From CAVUNY01 sp963843535 (GTDB lineage Bacteria > Chloroflexota > Anaerolineae > Anaerolineales > Anaerolineaceae): 64,000 nucleotides of DNA. Positions 38,928 to 48,457 of this stretch are shown in pieces. The stretch is from assembly GCA_963843535.1 (NCBI GenBank), contig CAWJKU010000003.1, forward strand, positions 1 to 64,000. The letters are read 5' to 3'. The translations under genes and the position numbers were made by a program. The notes under the pieces were generated by a model. It was not told where the DNA came from. It saw only the letters and a list, made by a program, of their open reading frames with translations, and did no database searches. Positions within the stretch are counted from its first letter, which is position 1. Every line of letters starts with the position of its first letter.

Positions 38928-39439
38928 CGCTTTATCCTTATAACCAAACCTGGACCGATGATTGACACCCTTAGTTTATTATATCCTAAAGGGTCTAAAT
39001 ACTCTACAACGTATAATTTGTGAGTGAAAAATGCAAACCAGGCCTTTTCTTTTAGTAACTTTGCGGTGAAATTAAAGTTCTCGACTATAAGTTCCCACTG
39101 CTTCCATTTGCCCTGGAATGCTGCTGGCAATATTAATCTCAAGACACAGTTAACTATCAAGCCGGAAGCAACCAGGAATCCGATTTCGTCCGAATGACAC
39201 TTGTTTCCAAGCCAGCACTGATTGCATAAATCTATTCCAGAAGAATTTATAACAGGAGTTGTCAGAATCTTGGCGAAAGTATCAACTTTTCCAGCGTTCT
39301 ACAATCGCTGAGATTTAAGAATCCCCAAAATCCAAATTCGTTCAACATTGAAATAATGTCAAACTAATGTCAAATTTCTCACTTTTTTGCCTTACTGCCG
39401 CTCTTACCCCCATATATGGCGTGTGGCGGCCCTAGCTGT
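38928..39439. other. Intergenic region with direct repeat
   Basis: About 510 bp upstream of the kinase-ATPase gene. It should contain that gene's promoter. The second copy of the imperfect repeat occupies 39310-39432. An open frame at 38924-39160 has no start site or family and is probably chance. Confidence 0.4.
39310..39432 (+). repeat. Imperfect direct repeat, right of kinase-ATPase gene
   Basis: Begins GAGATTTAAGAAT and continues with AAATAATGTCAAA (here partly duplicated), TTTCTCACTTTTTTGC, CTTACTGCCG and CCCCCATATATGG. It matches the order of blocks at 34881-35010 in the same orientation and ends beside the transposase stop. Confidence 0.55.
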
Positions 39440-41214
39440 CTAGTTTATGTGAAGTCCCTGTTTTTGGATATCAGGGGTTTTCATATGGGTTAGGAATTCC
39501 TGACGGGATAAGTGGAGATGCACCAGGCTTTTGATTGTCCTCAAGGGATCACGATGCAGATTATGTGTGAATTGGCGCGAGGTTTCGATTTGCATCAATC
39601 GCTGGCGATGAATCTGAAAATCTATATGCGAGACCTGCTGAATGAGCCGGAGTAGATCGACTTCATTTTCTGCGTTAAATAACACTTGGATCTGACCGAA
39701 ATCATGCAACTCACGCGTGGATTTGCGTCCGCTGATCCGGCGTTGATGACGCCGGAGGTTCCCAAAAAGGCTTTCCAGTTGTAAATTATCCTGGGGCAAT
39801 CCCGAAATGTCGTAACAATGAAGAAGCTCTTGGCCATACAAGCTCCAGCGCTTTTTTGCGGCACTCCATAATCCACGCTGAGCCTGACAACATTTACCTG
39901 ACGGGTGAAACTGACTCAAAACAGCTTCCATCTTTGTAGCCACGATTTGGCTGTTTAGTTTTTCAAAGCAGGCTGAACTCTCTCGGTGGGGATACCCCAA
40001 ACAGTTTGCGATCCCGCTAAGCAGTTGATAAGCCGCTTTCAGATCTTGAGCTACCATACAATTGTTCACCAATATTTTCTGCACTTGTCGGTTCAGCAAA
40101 CGCAGGTAATTGCTTTCTCCCCCCTCTTCCTGGAGTTGTTCGAGCGCTTGCCCAATGGATTCTAGCTGCTGGTATCCACGCAGCCCGCCCCAGAAAAAAG
40201 GCTTACGGCTGTTCCGATTGACGGCATCCCGGATGGCTTGCCGAATTTTGGCCTCAATTCTCATCAGTTCTGGGTCGCGAACAGGCGAGATTACAAAAGG
40301 GGGGAACTAAGGTTTCCCTCCTGTGTCTCATGTTGCGGAACTTGGGGAAGCCCTCCCAGATCCTGACGCATCTGCTTTCGTAATTGATCGTCATCTGCTA
40401 AAACGGCCTCTGCCAGGTTGTTCAAGAAATGCGTTTGACAACGTTGGTGGGGCGCTTGCGGCCAGCAAGTTTTAAGGGCAGCTACCAGGGTGGCCTCTCC
40501 ATCCGACAAGGTTGCCAAAACTTTGAATGGCATCGCTTGATAGGGTTGCAGCCATTTGGCCAGTTCTTGTTCAGTCACAGCCTCGCCTTGTAGTGCCGCC
40601 ACCGGTCTGCTGCTCAGCACTTCGTAGAGTACGTACAACAGCCTACCGTGCCCCTCCGGTTGCAAACCATCCAATGCCCAGATCAATCCTCCATTCTCCT
40701 GGGCTGCAACTGCCAAATCATCGTAGGCCTTCTCACTACTTGCACTTAGAAGGGCTAAAAACTGCCGATAAAGCTTCCCAACATTGCGCTCATTGACCTC
40801 TACCCCTCGTTGGTTCAATGCTCGCTGGATTTCGACCAATTGGCGATGTTCCTGTTCATGTTGCCAGCCAATAAAAGCTAGCACATCTAAACCATATGTA
40901 CTCTTGGGCAGGCTCCAAAGACATAAGCCACTGGCATAGTAATGTTTGCCATAGTTCTGACAAGCTGAATTGACGCATTCTTTACTCTTGCCCGCCAAAA
41001 AGACCGGCCCGGTCAGTGTTTGTATTGTTTTTTGGGTATGCCAGGGTCGGCGTGGTTTCAGAAGACTTCCACACAATGGACAGTTCTCCAACTCACACTC
41101 AACTAAAACCCGCTTTGGATTTGAGTACGCTCGATGCAAACGATGCCGTGGTTTCTTTTCCATTCTCACCCTTGCTGCCTTCAGTTTTTCTGAAGTATAT
41201 CCCTCTTCTTTCAT
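39440..41214 (-). mobile_element. Transposase gene (IS element, one frameshift)
   Basis: The first frame (41214-40291) has a CPLCGSLLKPRR zinc-ribbon and a DDE-like core: WALDGLQPEGHGRLLYVLYE (first Asp), LATLSDGEATLV (second Asp) and HQRCQTHFLNNLAEAV. A one-base deletion in the C run at 40299-40304 leads to the second frame (40264-39440), which is helical and carries LESLFGNLRRHQRRISGRKS. Together about 590 residues. The family resembles the large transposases of Chloroflexota and cyanobacteria with a MULE-like C-x-H-F-N pattern. I cannot name the IS family. Terminal inverted repeats were not found with certainty. Confidence 0.72.
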
Positions 41215-41235
41215 ATAAAGAAGACAGCAAGGGGC

Positions 41236-41258
41236 GTGGCGGTCGCTTTGACCGCCAC
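41236..41258 (-). terminator. Hairpin after tRNA-Arg
   Basis: GTGGCGGTC and GACCGCCAC form a perfect 9-bp stem with a 5-base loop, three bases beyond the encoded CCA of the tRNA. On the minus strand it is followed by pyrimidine-rich sequence (GCCCCTTGCTGTCTTCTTT). It is likely the tRNA transcript terminator. Confidence 0.55.
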
Positions 41259-41261
41259 ATC

Positions 41262-41337
41262 TGGCGCCCCCGCCGAGATTCGAACTCGGAACCTACTGAT
41301 TCGAAGTCAGGCGCTCTGTCCATTGCGCTACGGGGGC
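41262..41337 (-). tRNA. tRNA-Arg (anticodon TCG)
   Basis: A full cloverleaf on the minus strand. The acceptor arm GCCCCCG pairs with CGGGGGC, the anticodon stem CTGA/TCAG carries loop CTTCGAA with TCG, and the T arm contains GTTCGAATC. A discriminator G and genome-encoded CCA (41262-41264) follow. It reads CGA (and by wobble other CGN) codons. A transposase lies 48 bp downstream; tRNA genes are common island boundaries. Confidence 0.95.
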
Positions 41338-41356
41338 AAACAACGCCCATTATACC

Positions 41357-41875
41357 TTAGTTTCGAGTCAGCCGCTCGATCCTCTCGCCCTCCTGAGGCC
41401 AGCCAGCCAGGAGCTCGGATCGCTCCCCAAGCATAAAATCGTCCGGGTCAAACCCGGGCGCCATGCTGGTGCCCAGCAAGGCAAACCGCCCGCCAGGCGC
41501 CAATCTCGACCCTTGCCAGGTGCCTGCCGGCACGGGGAATTGGACGGCTTGCCCATGCAATAGATCCTGCCCTAAAATGATGCGTTTACTCCCTCCACCG
41601 GGCAGCAGGAGCAGCATATCTACCGGGTCGCCCAGGTAAAAATGGTAAATCTCATCGGTTTTCAGACAATGCAGCGCCGAAAATGAGTCAAACTCATCCG
41701 TGAGCAGGTAATAAATAGCCGTACCGGCGAGGCGCGGTCCGGAATAACGCTCTGGCAAACCCGCCCGAAGAATAGAATCAGCTGAGCGGTAGCTCTCCGC
41801 GAACAATCCACCCTCGCCCGGCAAAGGTTTTAAATTTAACAAACGGATGATTTTCTCCAATTCCTGATCTGGCAT
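41357..41875 (-). CDS. Cupin-5/DUF985 family protein
   Basis: 172 residues from the ATG at 41875. Upstream codons in the same frame overlap the lipoprotein gene and are rejected. Sequence features are LKPLPGEGGLFAESYRS, AIYYLLTDEFDSFSALH, EIYHFYLGDPVDMLLL and ALLGTSMAPGFDPDDFMLGE, all typical of DUF985, a single-domain beta-barrel cupin. The family's role is not well defined; sugar-epimerase-like activity has been proposed. It follows the NBR1-domain lipoprotein after 7 bp, probably in one transcript. Confidence 0.85.
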   Translation of the reverse strand: MPDQELEKIIRLLNLKPLPGEGGLFAESYRSADSILRAGLPERYSGPRLAGTAIYYLLTDEFDSFSALHCLKTDEIYHFYLGDPVDMLLLLPGGGSKRIILGQDLLHGQAVQFPVPAGTWQGSRLAPGGRFALLGTSMAPGFDPDDFMLGERSELLAGWPQEGERIERLTRN

Positions 41876-41882
41876 GGTTCGC

Positions 41883-43013
41883 CTAAGGCTTGAAGAAACC
41901 TGGGCTGAGAAAATATACCCTGTCCTGGTTAGGCGAGCCGTTCGCAGTGACCGTGAAGCGCATCGTGACGGCTTTACTCGCCAGGCCCAACGGACCCAGG
42001 TCAACTTTCACCGGGATCCAATCTTTGTTGTAAGCCACATTCCATTCACCTATTTTTTGTTCAGGTTCACTACCTGTCTGGACGGTGATCGTTACATTCA
42101 CATTGCAGGCGTTCGAATTGTACGCGCAGCCGATGAAAGTGCGGAACTGGGTTTGAGTGGCATTTAACGGAAATGGCGGGAAGACACCGGTGATCACACC
42201 ATCATTGATCAGTTGAGGCTCAAGAGCCATGGCTGGTTCGTCATCCAGGTAGCCGGATGCAAACTTTGGATTATCCACTTTATACGCCGCCCCTTTAGCA
42301 TCCCCCGCTTTTCCCGGACAGGGTATTTCACCCGAGGCATTACTCCAGCTTGCATTACACAGATTATCGAACAGGGTAATATTGGTGGATACTTTAATCG
42401 CGACCCAAAAAGTCTTTCCGGCGGGACCAAATTCTGTTCCGGTCGGGTTGCGCAGGCGCCAGTGACCTTTATAATTACCCTGGTTGATCGGAGCGGTAAG
42501 GGCAACAGACACCTTGACGACTTCACCTGGTTGAACTGCCCCGCTGGTAACTAACGGTTGCGAAATCGCCCCCCCCATCAGGTCTCCCTCATTGGCGAAC
42601 ACCAGGGTATACAGCGAATTCCACGCGCAGGATCCGGTGTTCTTAAGTTCCCATGTCTTCGTATAAGCCGTCCCTGGGGCGAGCAAGGTACCGTCCGGTA
42701 TGGTAATATCCCTCAGAAATGACACCTGGTCGCACGGAACGACGGTCCCCGTGATGGTCGCTGTTGCCCCGGGTTTGGGTGTCGCAGCCTTGGTCTGCGT
42801 GGGCATCGGGGTCGTCTGCCCGGATTGCGTAGGGTTGGGGGTGCCTTGTGGGACCACCATGGTCGTGCTGATCGCATCCAGCGTGCGCGCGGCGGCGGTG
42901 CGAATTGAATCGATCCCGCCCACAGTCGGCGTGCTGCTGGAGGCAGGTAGGTTACATGCCACTAATCCTACTGCTAGCCCACACAGGCAGAAAAGTACAA
43001 TCCAACGGCGCAT
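41883..43013 (-). CDS. Lipoprotein with NBR1-type Ig domain
   Basis: GGAGGAG precedes the ATG at 43013. The signal peptide ends in a lipobox (VGLVACN), so it should be lipid-anchored. A Thr/Pro/Ala-rich linker (residues ~30-85) is followed by a domain with DITIPDGTLLAPGTAYTKTW, LKNTGSCAWNSLYTLVF, PGEVVKVSVALTAP and YKGHWRLRNPTG, the NBR1 Ig-like fold that is abundant in Anaerolineae surface proteins. A further ~140-residue beta-rich domain ends it. It probably works outside the cytoplasmic membrane as a binding or scaffold protein. Its ligand is unknown. Confidence 0.87.
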   Translation of the reverse strand: MRRWIVLFCLCGLAVGLVACNLPASSSTPTVGGIDSIRTAAARTLDAISTTMVVPQGTPNPTQSGQTTPMPTQTKAATPKPGATATITGTVVPCDQVSFLRDITIPDGTLLAPGTAYTKTWELKNTGSCAWNSLYTLVFANEGDLMGGAISQPLVTSGAVQPGEVVKVSVALTAPINQGNYKGHWRLRNPTGTEFGPAGKTFWVAIKVSTNITLFDNLCNASWSNASGEIPCPGKAGDAKGAAYKVDNPKFASGYLDDEPAMALEPQLINDGVITGVFPPFPLNATQTQFRTFIGCAYNSNACNVNVTITVQTGSEPEQKIGEWNVAYNKDWIPVKVDLGPLGLASKAVTMRFTVTANGSPNQDRVYFLSPGFFKP

Positions 43014-43111
43014 GTGTCTCCTCCTCCTAGATATTTCGCGGCGGCTCTCTCTAACCGAGACGCCCCAAATTATCAGAAAGTTCCCCATTCACTTTTTAAT
43101 TGTATCATTGG

Positions 43112-43149
43112 AAAAAAAGATCGACCGGTTTTATCCGGCCGATCTTTTT
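43112..43149. terminator. Terminator after ABC-2 exporter operon
   Basis: AAAAAGATCG-A-CCGG and CCGG-C-CGATCTTTTT form a long stem around a TTTTAT loop, with A and T runs on both sides, so it may work in both directions. It separates the exporter (ends 43168) from the lipoprotein gene. Confidence 0.75.
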
Positions 43150-43167
43150 CACAGGCAAAAGCCTTGT

Positions 43168-44403
43168 TTACACCCGCCCGGTCAGTGACTGAAAGAAAAC
43201 CCGCAGGTTGAATGCCTGTCCGGAGAGCAGGTTCTGAGCGCGAAACATCCCGGCGACCGCCCTCACGACCAGCACAACCGTCAAAATCAAAAAGAGTACG
43301 GCCAGCGCCAACTGCCAAAACGAGACAGGTCCCGCAGCCAATCGGGTCATCATTGCCACAGGTGAAGTAAATGGAATCAGGCTCAATGCAACAGACAGGG
43401 TTCCATTTGAATCATTAATCAGTGAATTGATGAAAATTAATGGGATGATCATTGGAATGATCATCACGGTGGTCGCCTGTGAAGCTTCCTTTAAATTCGG
43501 TACCAGGGCACCTACACCCGCCATCAAACTGCCGTACAGCGCGTATCCCAACAGGAAAAACACCCCACCCCAAACTAGAATCGTGGTCGGCAGTTGGAAC
43601 GACGCCGATAAGCCTAATGACTGCCCGCTAATGTTCAGCAGCATCAGCCCCGAAGCTGACCAGACCAGGGTCTGCAGTAAGCCGGTTAATCCGAGAGCAA
43701 TGATCTTTCCGGTGAGCATCTGGATCGGGGTGATCGAGGTCATCAAGATTTCCAGAACGTAGTTCTGCTTCTCGTTGGTAATGCTGTTTAACATTAAGCT
43801 CGCCGTGCCAAAGATCATGATATAAAACAGCATGGTCACGATATACGGCAGGAAAAAAGTAAGCATGTTGTTCGAGTCGCGGTTAGGGGCATTCCCCAGG
43901 CTGACCACTTCCTGGTTAAGTGGGTTTTGCACACGAGCCAGCATCGTAAAATCCTGACCCAACAGGTTGTATTCGAGCGCTCTTTTGATGGTATTGGATT
44001 GATTGATCCCGCTCAGCGGGTTGTAATCTGATCGCGCATAGATGACTTTACCCGTTTTCAGATAATCCGCCGAAATAATGTAATACGCGGTAATTTCACC
44101 TGCATTGTAAGCCGCAATCGCCTCCGCTTCACTGGAAAATGCTTTCAAGCGTGGGATCAAGTCCTTGGGCAGAGTCGTGATGATCCCACTTTGATCGATA
44201 TACCCTTCCAGGCCCGGCTGGGTCGGATTGCTGATCAGGCTTGCCAGCGGGTTTACACCGCCCTCTTCTTTAGGCTGCAAAGCTGAAACCACAAAACTGA
44301 TCGCAAAGCCGAGCAAGGGAACAAGAATCAACGTTAAGATGAACGACCGGCGGGCGATGACCGTGATCAGCTCATTTTTCAAAACGATCAACATTTTCTT
44401 CAT
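43168..44403 (-). CDS. ABC-2 type exporter permease (NatB-like) 2
   Basis: 412 residues from the ATG at 44403. One N-terminal helix (ARRSFILTLILVPLLGFAI) is followed by a ~150-residue extracytoplasmic domain, and then five or six helices (FFLPYIVTMLFYIMIFGTAS, ... ILEILMTSITPIQMLTGKI), the ABC-2 pattern. The start is four bases after the stop of the first permease. It probably forms a heterodimer with it, driven by the ATPase at 45615. Relatives extrude Na+, drugs or peptides; the substrate is not predictable. Confidence 0.87.
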   Translation of the reverse strand: MKKMLIVLKNELITVIARRSFILTLILVPLLGFAISFVVSALQPKEEGGVNPLASLISNPTQPGLEGYIDQSGIITTLPKDLIPRLKAFSSEAEAIAAYNAGEITAYYIISADYLKTGKVIYARSDYNPLSGINQSNTIKRALEYNLLGQDFTMLARVQNPLNQEVVSLGNAPNRDSNNMLTFFLPYIVTMLFYIMIFGTASLMLNSITNEKQNYVLEILMTSITPIQMLTGKIIALGLTGLLQTLVWSASGLMLLNISGQSLGLSASFQLPTTILVWGGVFFLLGYALYGSLMAGVGALVPNLKEASQATTVMIIPMIIPLIFINSLINDSNGTLSVALSLIPFTSPVAMMTRLAAGPVSFWQLALAVLFLILTVVLVVRAVAGMFRAQNLLSGQAFNLRVFFQSLTGRV

Positions 44404-44407
44404 GAGG

Positions 44408-45604
44408 CTAGGCCCTTTTAAATATTTCACGTAGTGTCAGCCGCTTGCCATAGCGCAGCATCCCCATTCGAAATGCGCGCGCTGCCAGCCAGATCGCAGC
44501 AAACGCCCCAAAAATTAATAATGCCAGGCAGAAGATGGTCTGCCAGACCGGTACCTCAGTAAAGGCTGCCCGGATCGCCATTGAGATTGGTGCAGTCAAG
44601 GGAAATAAACTTAGCGCCACAGACAGCGGACTGTTGGGCGATTCCATCAAGGGTACGACCAGCCAGAACGGCACGACCACCGGAAGGGTGAACAAACCGG
44701 CAATTTGCTGCGCCTCACGTGCTTCTGCCGCTGTCACTCCTGCCGTGGCCATCAATCCGGCTACCATAACAAATGCCGGCAGTAAGATCGAGAAAGAAAG
44801 CAATAAATAACCAGCATCCAGGTTTAAATCTCCAATCGAAGGCATATTAGACATGAAACTCAGGGCCAACACGCCAAAAATGACCCACACCACAAGCTCC
44901 GTCAGGCCTACCGCCAGGTTTCCAATGACTTTTCCAGCCATCAACTGGTCTGTTGAAATCGAAGTCACCACAATTTCCATCATCCGGTTTTCTTTTTCTT
45001 CAACCAGCGCTCCCACCAGGTAGCTGCCACTGGTATTGATCACCAGCAAGAACAACACCCCGATGATCATGGGAAAGATAATGGAAACGAATTCATTATC
45101 GCCCATGCGGCGGTTGCCCCCCATTGACCGAATTTCCAGGTTTGGTCCTTTCACCAATCGGTTGGCGATCTCTGCCGGTTGTCCGGAAACCAGGTTGTAG
45201 CGCAAGAAATTCTTGAACGCTGATTCCGTCGAATCCTTGACCTGTGCATCCGTGACAAAACGGGCGGAACCGTTATCCATATACTCCGGCTGCACCACAT
45301 AATACCCCTGGATTTTCTTCTGATCCAGCTCAGCACGGGCGGCTGATTCATCCTTAAAATAAATGAACTGCGGATCCGGAAACATCTCTCCGCTGGTTTG
45401 TGGCACAGGGCGCGCATTCATTAGCACGCCCGCCAAGTCCACATATCCTACCGGGCGGCTGTCGTATTCTGCCCAGACAGCCAGAAATCCTGCCCCAATC
45501 ATCAAAACCACCATCAACGGCAGACTCAACAAAGCAAATATGAAACGCTTACGGCGGACGTGCCGTAGATACTCATACCTGGCAACGAGCCAAAACTTGT
45601 TCAT
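44408..45604 (-). CDS. ABC-2 type exporter permease (NatB-like) 1
   Basis: 398 residues from the ATG at 45604; earlier codons in the frame overlap the ATPase gene. N-terminal helix after YEYLRHVRRKRFIFALLSLP, a large outer domain, then six helices with ENRMMEIVVTSISTDQLMAGK, a coupling segment very like that of its partner permease (LEILMTSITPIQMLTGK). AAGGACGG precedes the start. The pair and the ATPase form one operon: ATPase, permease 1, permease 2. Confidence 0.88.
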   Translation of the reverse strand: MNKFWLVARYEYLRHVRRKRFIFALLSLPLMVVLMIGAGFLAVWAEYDSRPVGYVDLAGVLMNARPVPQTSGEMFPDPQFIYFKDESAARAELDQKKIQGYYVVQPEYMDNGSARFVTDAQVKDSTESAFKNFLRYNLVSGQPAEIANRLVKGPNLEIRSMGGNRRMGDNEFVSIIFPMIIGVLFLLVINTSGSYLVGALVEEKENRMMEIVVTSISTDQLMAGKVIGNLAVGLTELVVWVIFGVLALSFMSNMPSIGDLNLDAGYLLLSFSILLPAFVMVAGLMATAGVTAAEAREAQQIAGLFTLPVVVPFWLVVPLMESPNSPLSVALSLFPLTAPISMAIRAAFTEVPVWQTIFCLALLIFGAFAAIWLAARAFRMGMLRYGKRLTLREIFKRA

Positions 45605-45614
45605 CCATCCGTCC

Positions 45615-46505
45615 TTACGCCTGCACGACCTTGATGAAAATTTCATCCAGGGTGGGGATTGCGATTTCAAACTGTTCAATCTGGATGTTCTGAGAAACCA
45701 ATGAACGCAGCACATCCTGGGGAGTCGACCCAGGAGACAGCATTAACTTGGTAACGCCGTTCATTTTCTGACGACCTTCCGTACCGGCTATAATTTCCGG
45801 CAGGGGATCGTGGCTTCCAACCAGCACCGCCTGAGTAGCGTAGTTGCTGCGAACACCTTCCAAAGAGCCGTATAAAACCAATTTCCCTTCGTTGATCAGC
45901 AGCAAGCGGTCGCACAATTCCTCGACCTGGTGCATCTGGTGGGTGCTCATGACGATCGTCACGCCCCGGTTGCGTTCTTCGACCAGCAGATCCTTAACCA
46001 TCTGCGTATTCACCGGGTCCAGCCCGCTGAACGGTTCATCGATGATCACCAGGTCCGGCCTGTGCACAAGGGTTGAGATTAATTGGGCTTTTTGCTGCAT
46101 ACCCTTACTAAGTTCTTTTATTTTCTTGCGCTTGTGTTCGGCCAGGTCAAACCGTTCCAGGTATGATCCGATGCGCTGGTGAGATTCAGACTCGGACAAT
46201 CCCTTAAGGGTTGCCAGATAAACCAGGCAGCGCTCCAGGGGAATATCCTGGTATAATCCGCGTTCTTCCGGCAGGTAACCAACCCGAGCTTTTTTTTCTT
46301 CGTTCATCGGACCGCCAAATACAGCCACTTTTCCTGCGTCCGGTTTAAAAATATCTAAAATAATCCTGATAGTGGTTGTCTTGCCCGCCCCGTTTGGTCC
46401 CAGGAGGCCAAATATTTCACCGGTTTCTACCGAAAAGGAGACATCATCCACGGCCATTTGCGCTCCGAATTTCTTGGTGATGTTCTCCGCGAGAATACTT
46501 TGCAT
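45615..46505 (-). CDS. ABC transporter ATPase (NatA-like)
   Basis: 296 residues, intact, with GGAGG six bases before the ATG at 46505. Walker A is GPNGAGKTTT, the Q-loop region GYLPEERGLYQDIP, the ABC signature LSKGMQQKAQL, Walker B LVIIDEPFSGLDP and a His switch STHQMHQVEEL. It powers the two ABC-2 permeases encoded directly downstream. The C-terminal ~80 residues form an extra domain, as in NatA and drug-export ATPases. Confidence 0.93.
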   Translation of the reverse strand: MQSILAENITKKFGAQMAVDDVSFSVETGEIFGLLGPNGAGKTTTIRIILDIFKPDAGKVAVFGGPMNEEKKARVGYLPEERGLYQDIPLERCLVYLATLKGLSESESHQRIGSYLERFDLAEHKRKKIKELSKGMQQKAQLISTLVHRPDLVIIDEPFSGLDPVNTQMVKDLLVEERNRGVTIVMSTHQMHQVEELCDRLLLINEGKLVLYGSLEGVRSNYATQAVLVGSHDPLPEIIAGTEGRQKMNGVTKLMLSPGSTPQDVLRSLVSQNIQIEQFEIAIPTLDEIFIKVVQA

Positions 46506-46696
46506 AACAATCCTCCAGCACAGACTTCGAATTAGATTATATCAAACAGATCTCCCAGGCCTCATCAAAATCGCATTAAGATAGCATGTAACTATCGGTC
46601 GGCTATTTCATCTATTCAAATGTCTTTTTATCTCACCTGGTTTGAATGTCAAAAAATACGCTATATTTATGAAAATAATACCATCAATAACCACAT

Positions 46697-47277
46697 ATGG
46701 ATAAACCACATTCATTGAAAAAAAAGCATTACTCTCAACCCGGCACGGGGACAGGCCCCCTTTATAATGATGATTGGAGGCCTGGCATTGATTGGTTTCG
46801 CAGTGTTAATGGTGCTCACCCAACAATCCACGCCGTGAGCAAGATGTTACTGAAGTGCGCATCGGACAGGCGCTCGGCAATTTTACCCTGACCGCGCTCG
46901 ATGGACGTACCGCAAAGTTAAGTGATTACAAGGGCAAAGTTGTTTTGCTTAATATCTGGGCCACCTGGTGCCCGCCCTGTCGAGAGGAGATGCCGGACCT
47001 GCAAACATTCTATGCCGCGAATAAAGATCGGGGATTTGTTGTCATGGCTATTAACGCCGGGGATGCCAGGTCTGACGTGAAATCTTTTGCCGATTCTCAC
47101 CAGCTAACTTTTCCGATTTTACTGGACACACAGGTAGACGTAATCAGGCGTATGGGCATCTTCAATTATCCCACTTCGATCTTGGTAGATCGGCAAGGAA
47201 ATGTACGGAACATACAAATTGGGATGTACTCACCATCCGACCTGGCAGCCGATGTAACCCCCCTATTATCCAAATAA
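46697..47277 (+). CDS. TlpA-like thiol-disulfide oxidoreductase (N-terminal frameshifts)
   Basis: The main frame (from about 46855) is a complete AhpC/TSA-type thioredoxin: FTLTALDGRTAKLSDYKGKV, the WATWCPPCREE active site with C-x2-C, and the cis-Pro region GIFNYPTSILVDRQG. Upstream, another frame (ATG at 46767) gives a membrane segment (GGLALIGFAVLMVLTQQ). One frame break near 46835 separates them, and a second may exist if the true start is at 46697. It is probably membrane-anchored and works outside the cytoplasm, reducing disulfides. Confidence 0.83.
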
Positions 47278-47301
47278 AACTTTATCATTCATTTACTTTA
47301 G

Positions 47302-47338
47302 CGAGGATTGCGGCGGGTGTAACCTGCCGCAATCCTCG
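47302..47338. terminator. Bidirectional terminator between convergent genes
   Basis: CGAGGATTGCGGC and GCCGCAATCCTCG are a perfect 13-bp stem with an 11-base loop, followed by TTTATT on the plus side. It serves the TlpA-like gene, and perhaps the permease gene that ends at 47358 from the other side. Confidence 0.85.
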
Positions 47339-47357
47339 TTTATTAACCAGTGCTGGA

Positions 47358-48455
47358 TTATTTTTCGTATGGCGTCCCGTCCGCTGCCGGGGAGACAGCC
47401 CTTCCTACAACCCCCGTCAGAACGATAATGGTCAACAGGTATGGGAGCATCTGCGGGATCTGCGAGGGGATATCCGGACGGAAAATACTCAATGTGGTCG
47501 TGACACTGTCGCCCAGGCCAAAAATAAAGGCGCCAATCAAGGCTCCACCCGGACTCCATTTACCAAAAATCATAGCCGCCAGGCCAATAAAGCCCAGACC
47601 ATTGGTCATCAAAGGGTTGAACACATCCACGGCTTCCAGCGTGAACCACGCCCCGCCCAGGCCTGCCAGAACACCACCGATCAAGACATTCGCCCAGCGC
47701 ATCTTGTAGACATTAATCCCCAGGGTGTCGGCAGCCCGTGGATGTTCGCCTACCGCCCGCGTGCGCAACCCCCACGGGGTGAAAAACAGCACATATTGGA
47801 TCAGGACCGCCGCAATCAACAGGATGTAGGTCAGGGGTTTTTGTTGAAAAAATATTGGTCCGATGATCGGAATGGCTTCTAAACCGGGAATATTCATGAT
47901 TGGAAAAGTACCCGGACCGGCGGGTAAATTTTCTGCCAGAAACTGGCGGTAGAAATAACCGGTTATCCCAATCGCGAGGATATTGATCACCGTGCCGCTG
48001 ATAATCTGGTCGGCTTTGATGTTGATCGACATGGCAGCGTGTAACGCCGCCAGGGGAAGAGCAGCGAGCACCGCTGCAAGTAAAGCCAGCACCCGCGCCA
48101 GGTTCGCTGCCGATTCGGGCGGCATGACATCTTTCAAGCCCTGAAATACAAACAGGTTTACACCGTAGCCGACCATTGCTGCCATCAGCATTTTGCCTTC
48201 AATGCCGATATCCACCACACCTGCCCGTTCGCACATCACCCCGCACAGCGCGGCGAAGGCGATCGGCGTCATCCGGCGCAGGGTCTGTGCCAGTGTATTA
48301 ACGAAACAGTTGCCATCGCATTGCCCGCTGATCACCAAGTTAAGCAAAGCCCAGCCTGCCAGCAGTCCAAAAGCCGCAAAGAGGAAGGTGATCCAACGTG
48401 AGCCTTGCCAGCGTTTTTTTATTGCACCATTTTTCAAATTCGCATTGGCAGCCAT
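47358..48455 (-). CDS. Nucleoside-type ABC importer permease (YufQ-like)
   Basis: 365 residues from the ATG at 48455, with GGGGAGG seven bases upstream inside the end of the previous gene. About nine helices and the BPD-transp-2 motif CERAGVVDIGIEGKMLMAA, which marks the Bmp/nucleoside and simple-sugar importer permeases, then LRTRAVGEHPRAADTLGINV near the C terminus. It pairs with the permease at 48458. The operon order is BmpA, ATPase, permease, permease. Confidence 0.88.
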   Translation of the reverse strand: MAANANLKNGAIKKRWQGSRWITFLFAAFGLLAGWALLNLVISGQCDGNCFVNTLAQTLRRMTPIAFAALCGVMCERAGVVDIGIEGKMLMAAMVGYGVNLFVFQGLKDVMPPESAANLARVLALLAAVLAALPLAALHAAMSINIKADQIISGTVINILAIGITGYFYRQFLAENLPAGPGTFPIMNIPGLEAIPIIGPIFFQQKPLTYILLIAAVLIQYVLFFTPWGLRTRAVGEHPRAADTLGINVYKMRWANVLIGGVLAGLGGAWFTLEAVDVFNPLMTNGLGFIGLAAMIFGKWSPGGALIGAFIFGLGDSVTTTLSIFRPDIPSQIPQMLPYLLTIIVLTGVVGRAVSPAADGTPYEK

Positions 48456-48457
48456 GG

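Noticed and set aside
38924..39160. Small minus-strand gene before the kinase-ATPase
   Set aside because: No ribosome site, no recognisable domain, and composition like the surrounding intergenic DNA.
39440..41214. Programmed frameshift in the transposase
   Set aside because: Possible in some IS families, but the break is a plain homopolymer deletion like many others on this contig, so error is the simpler explanation.
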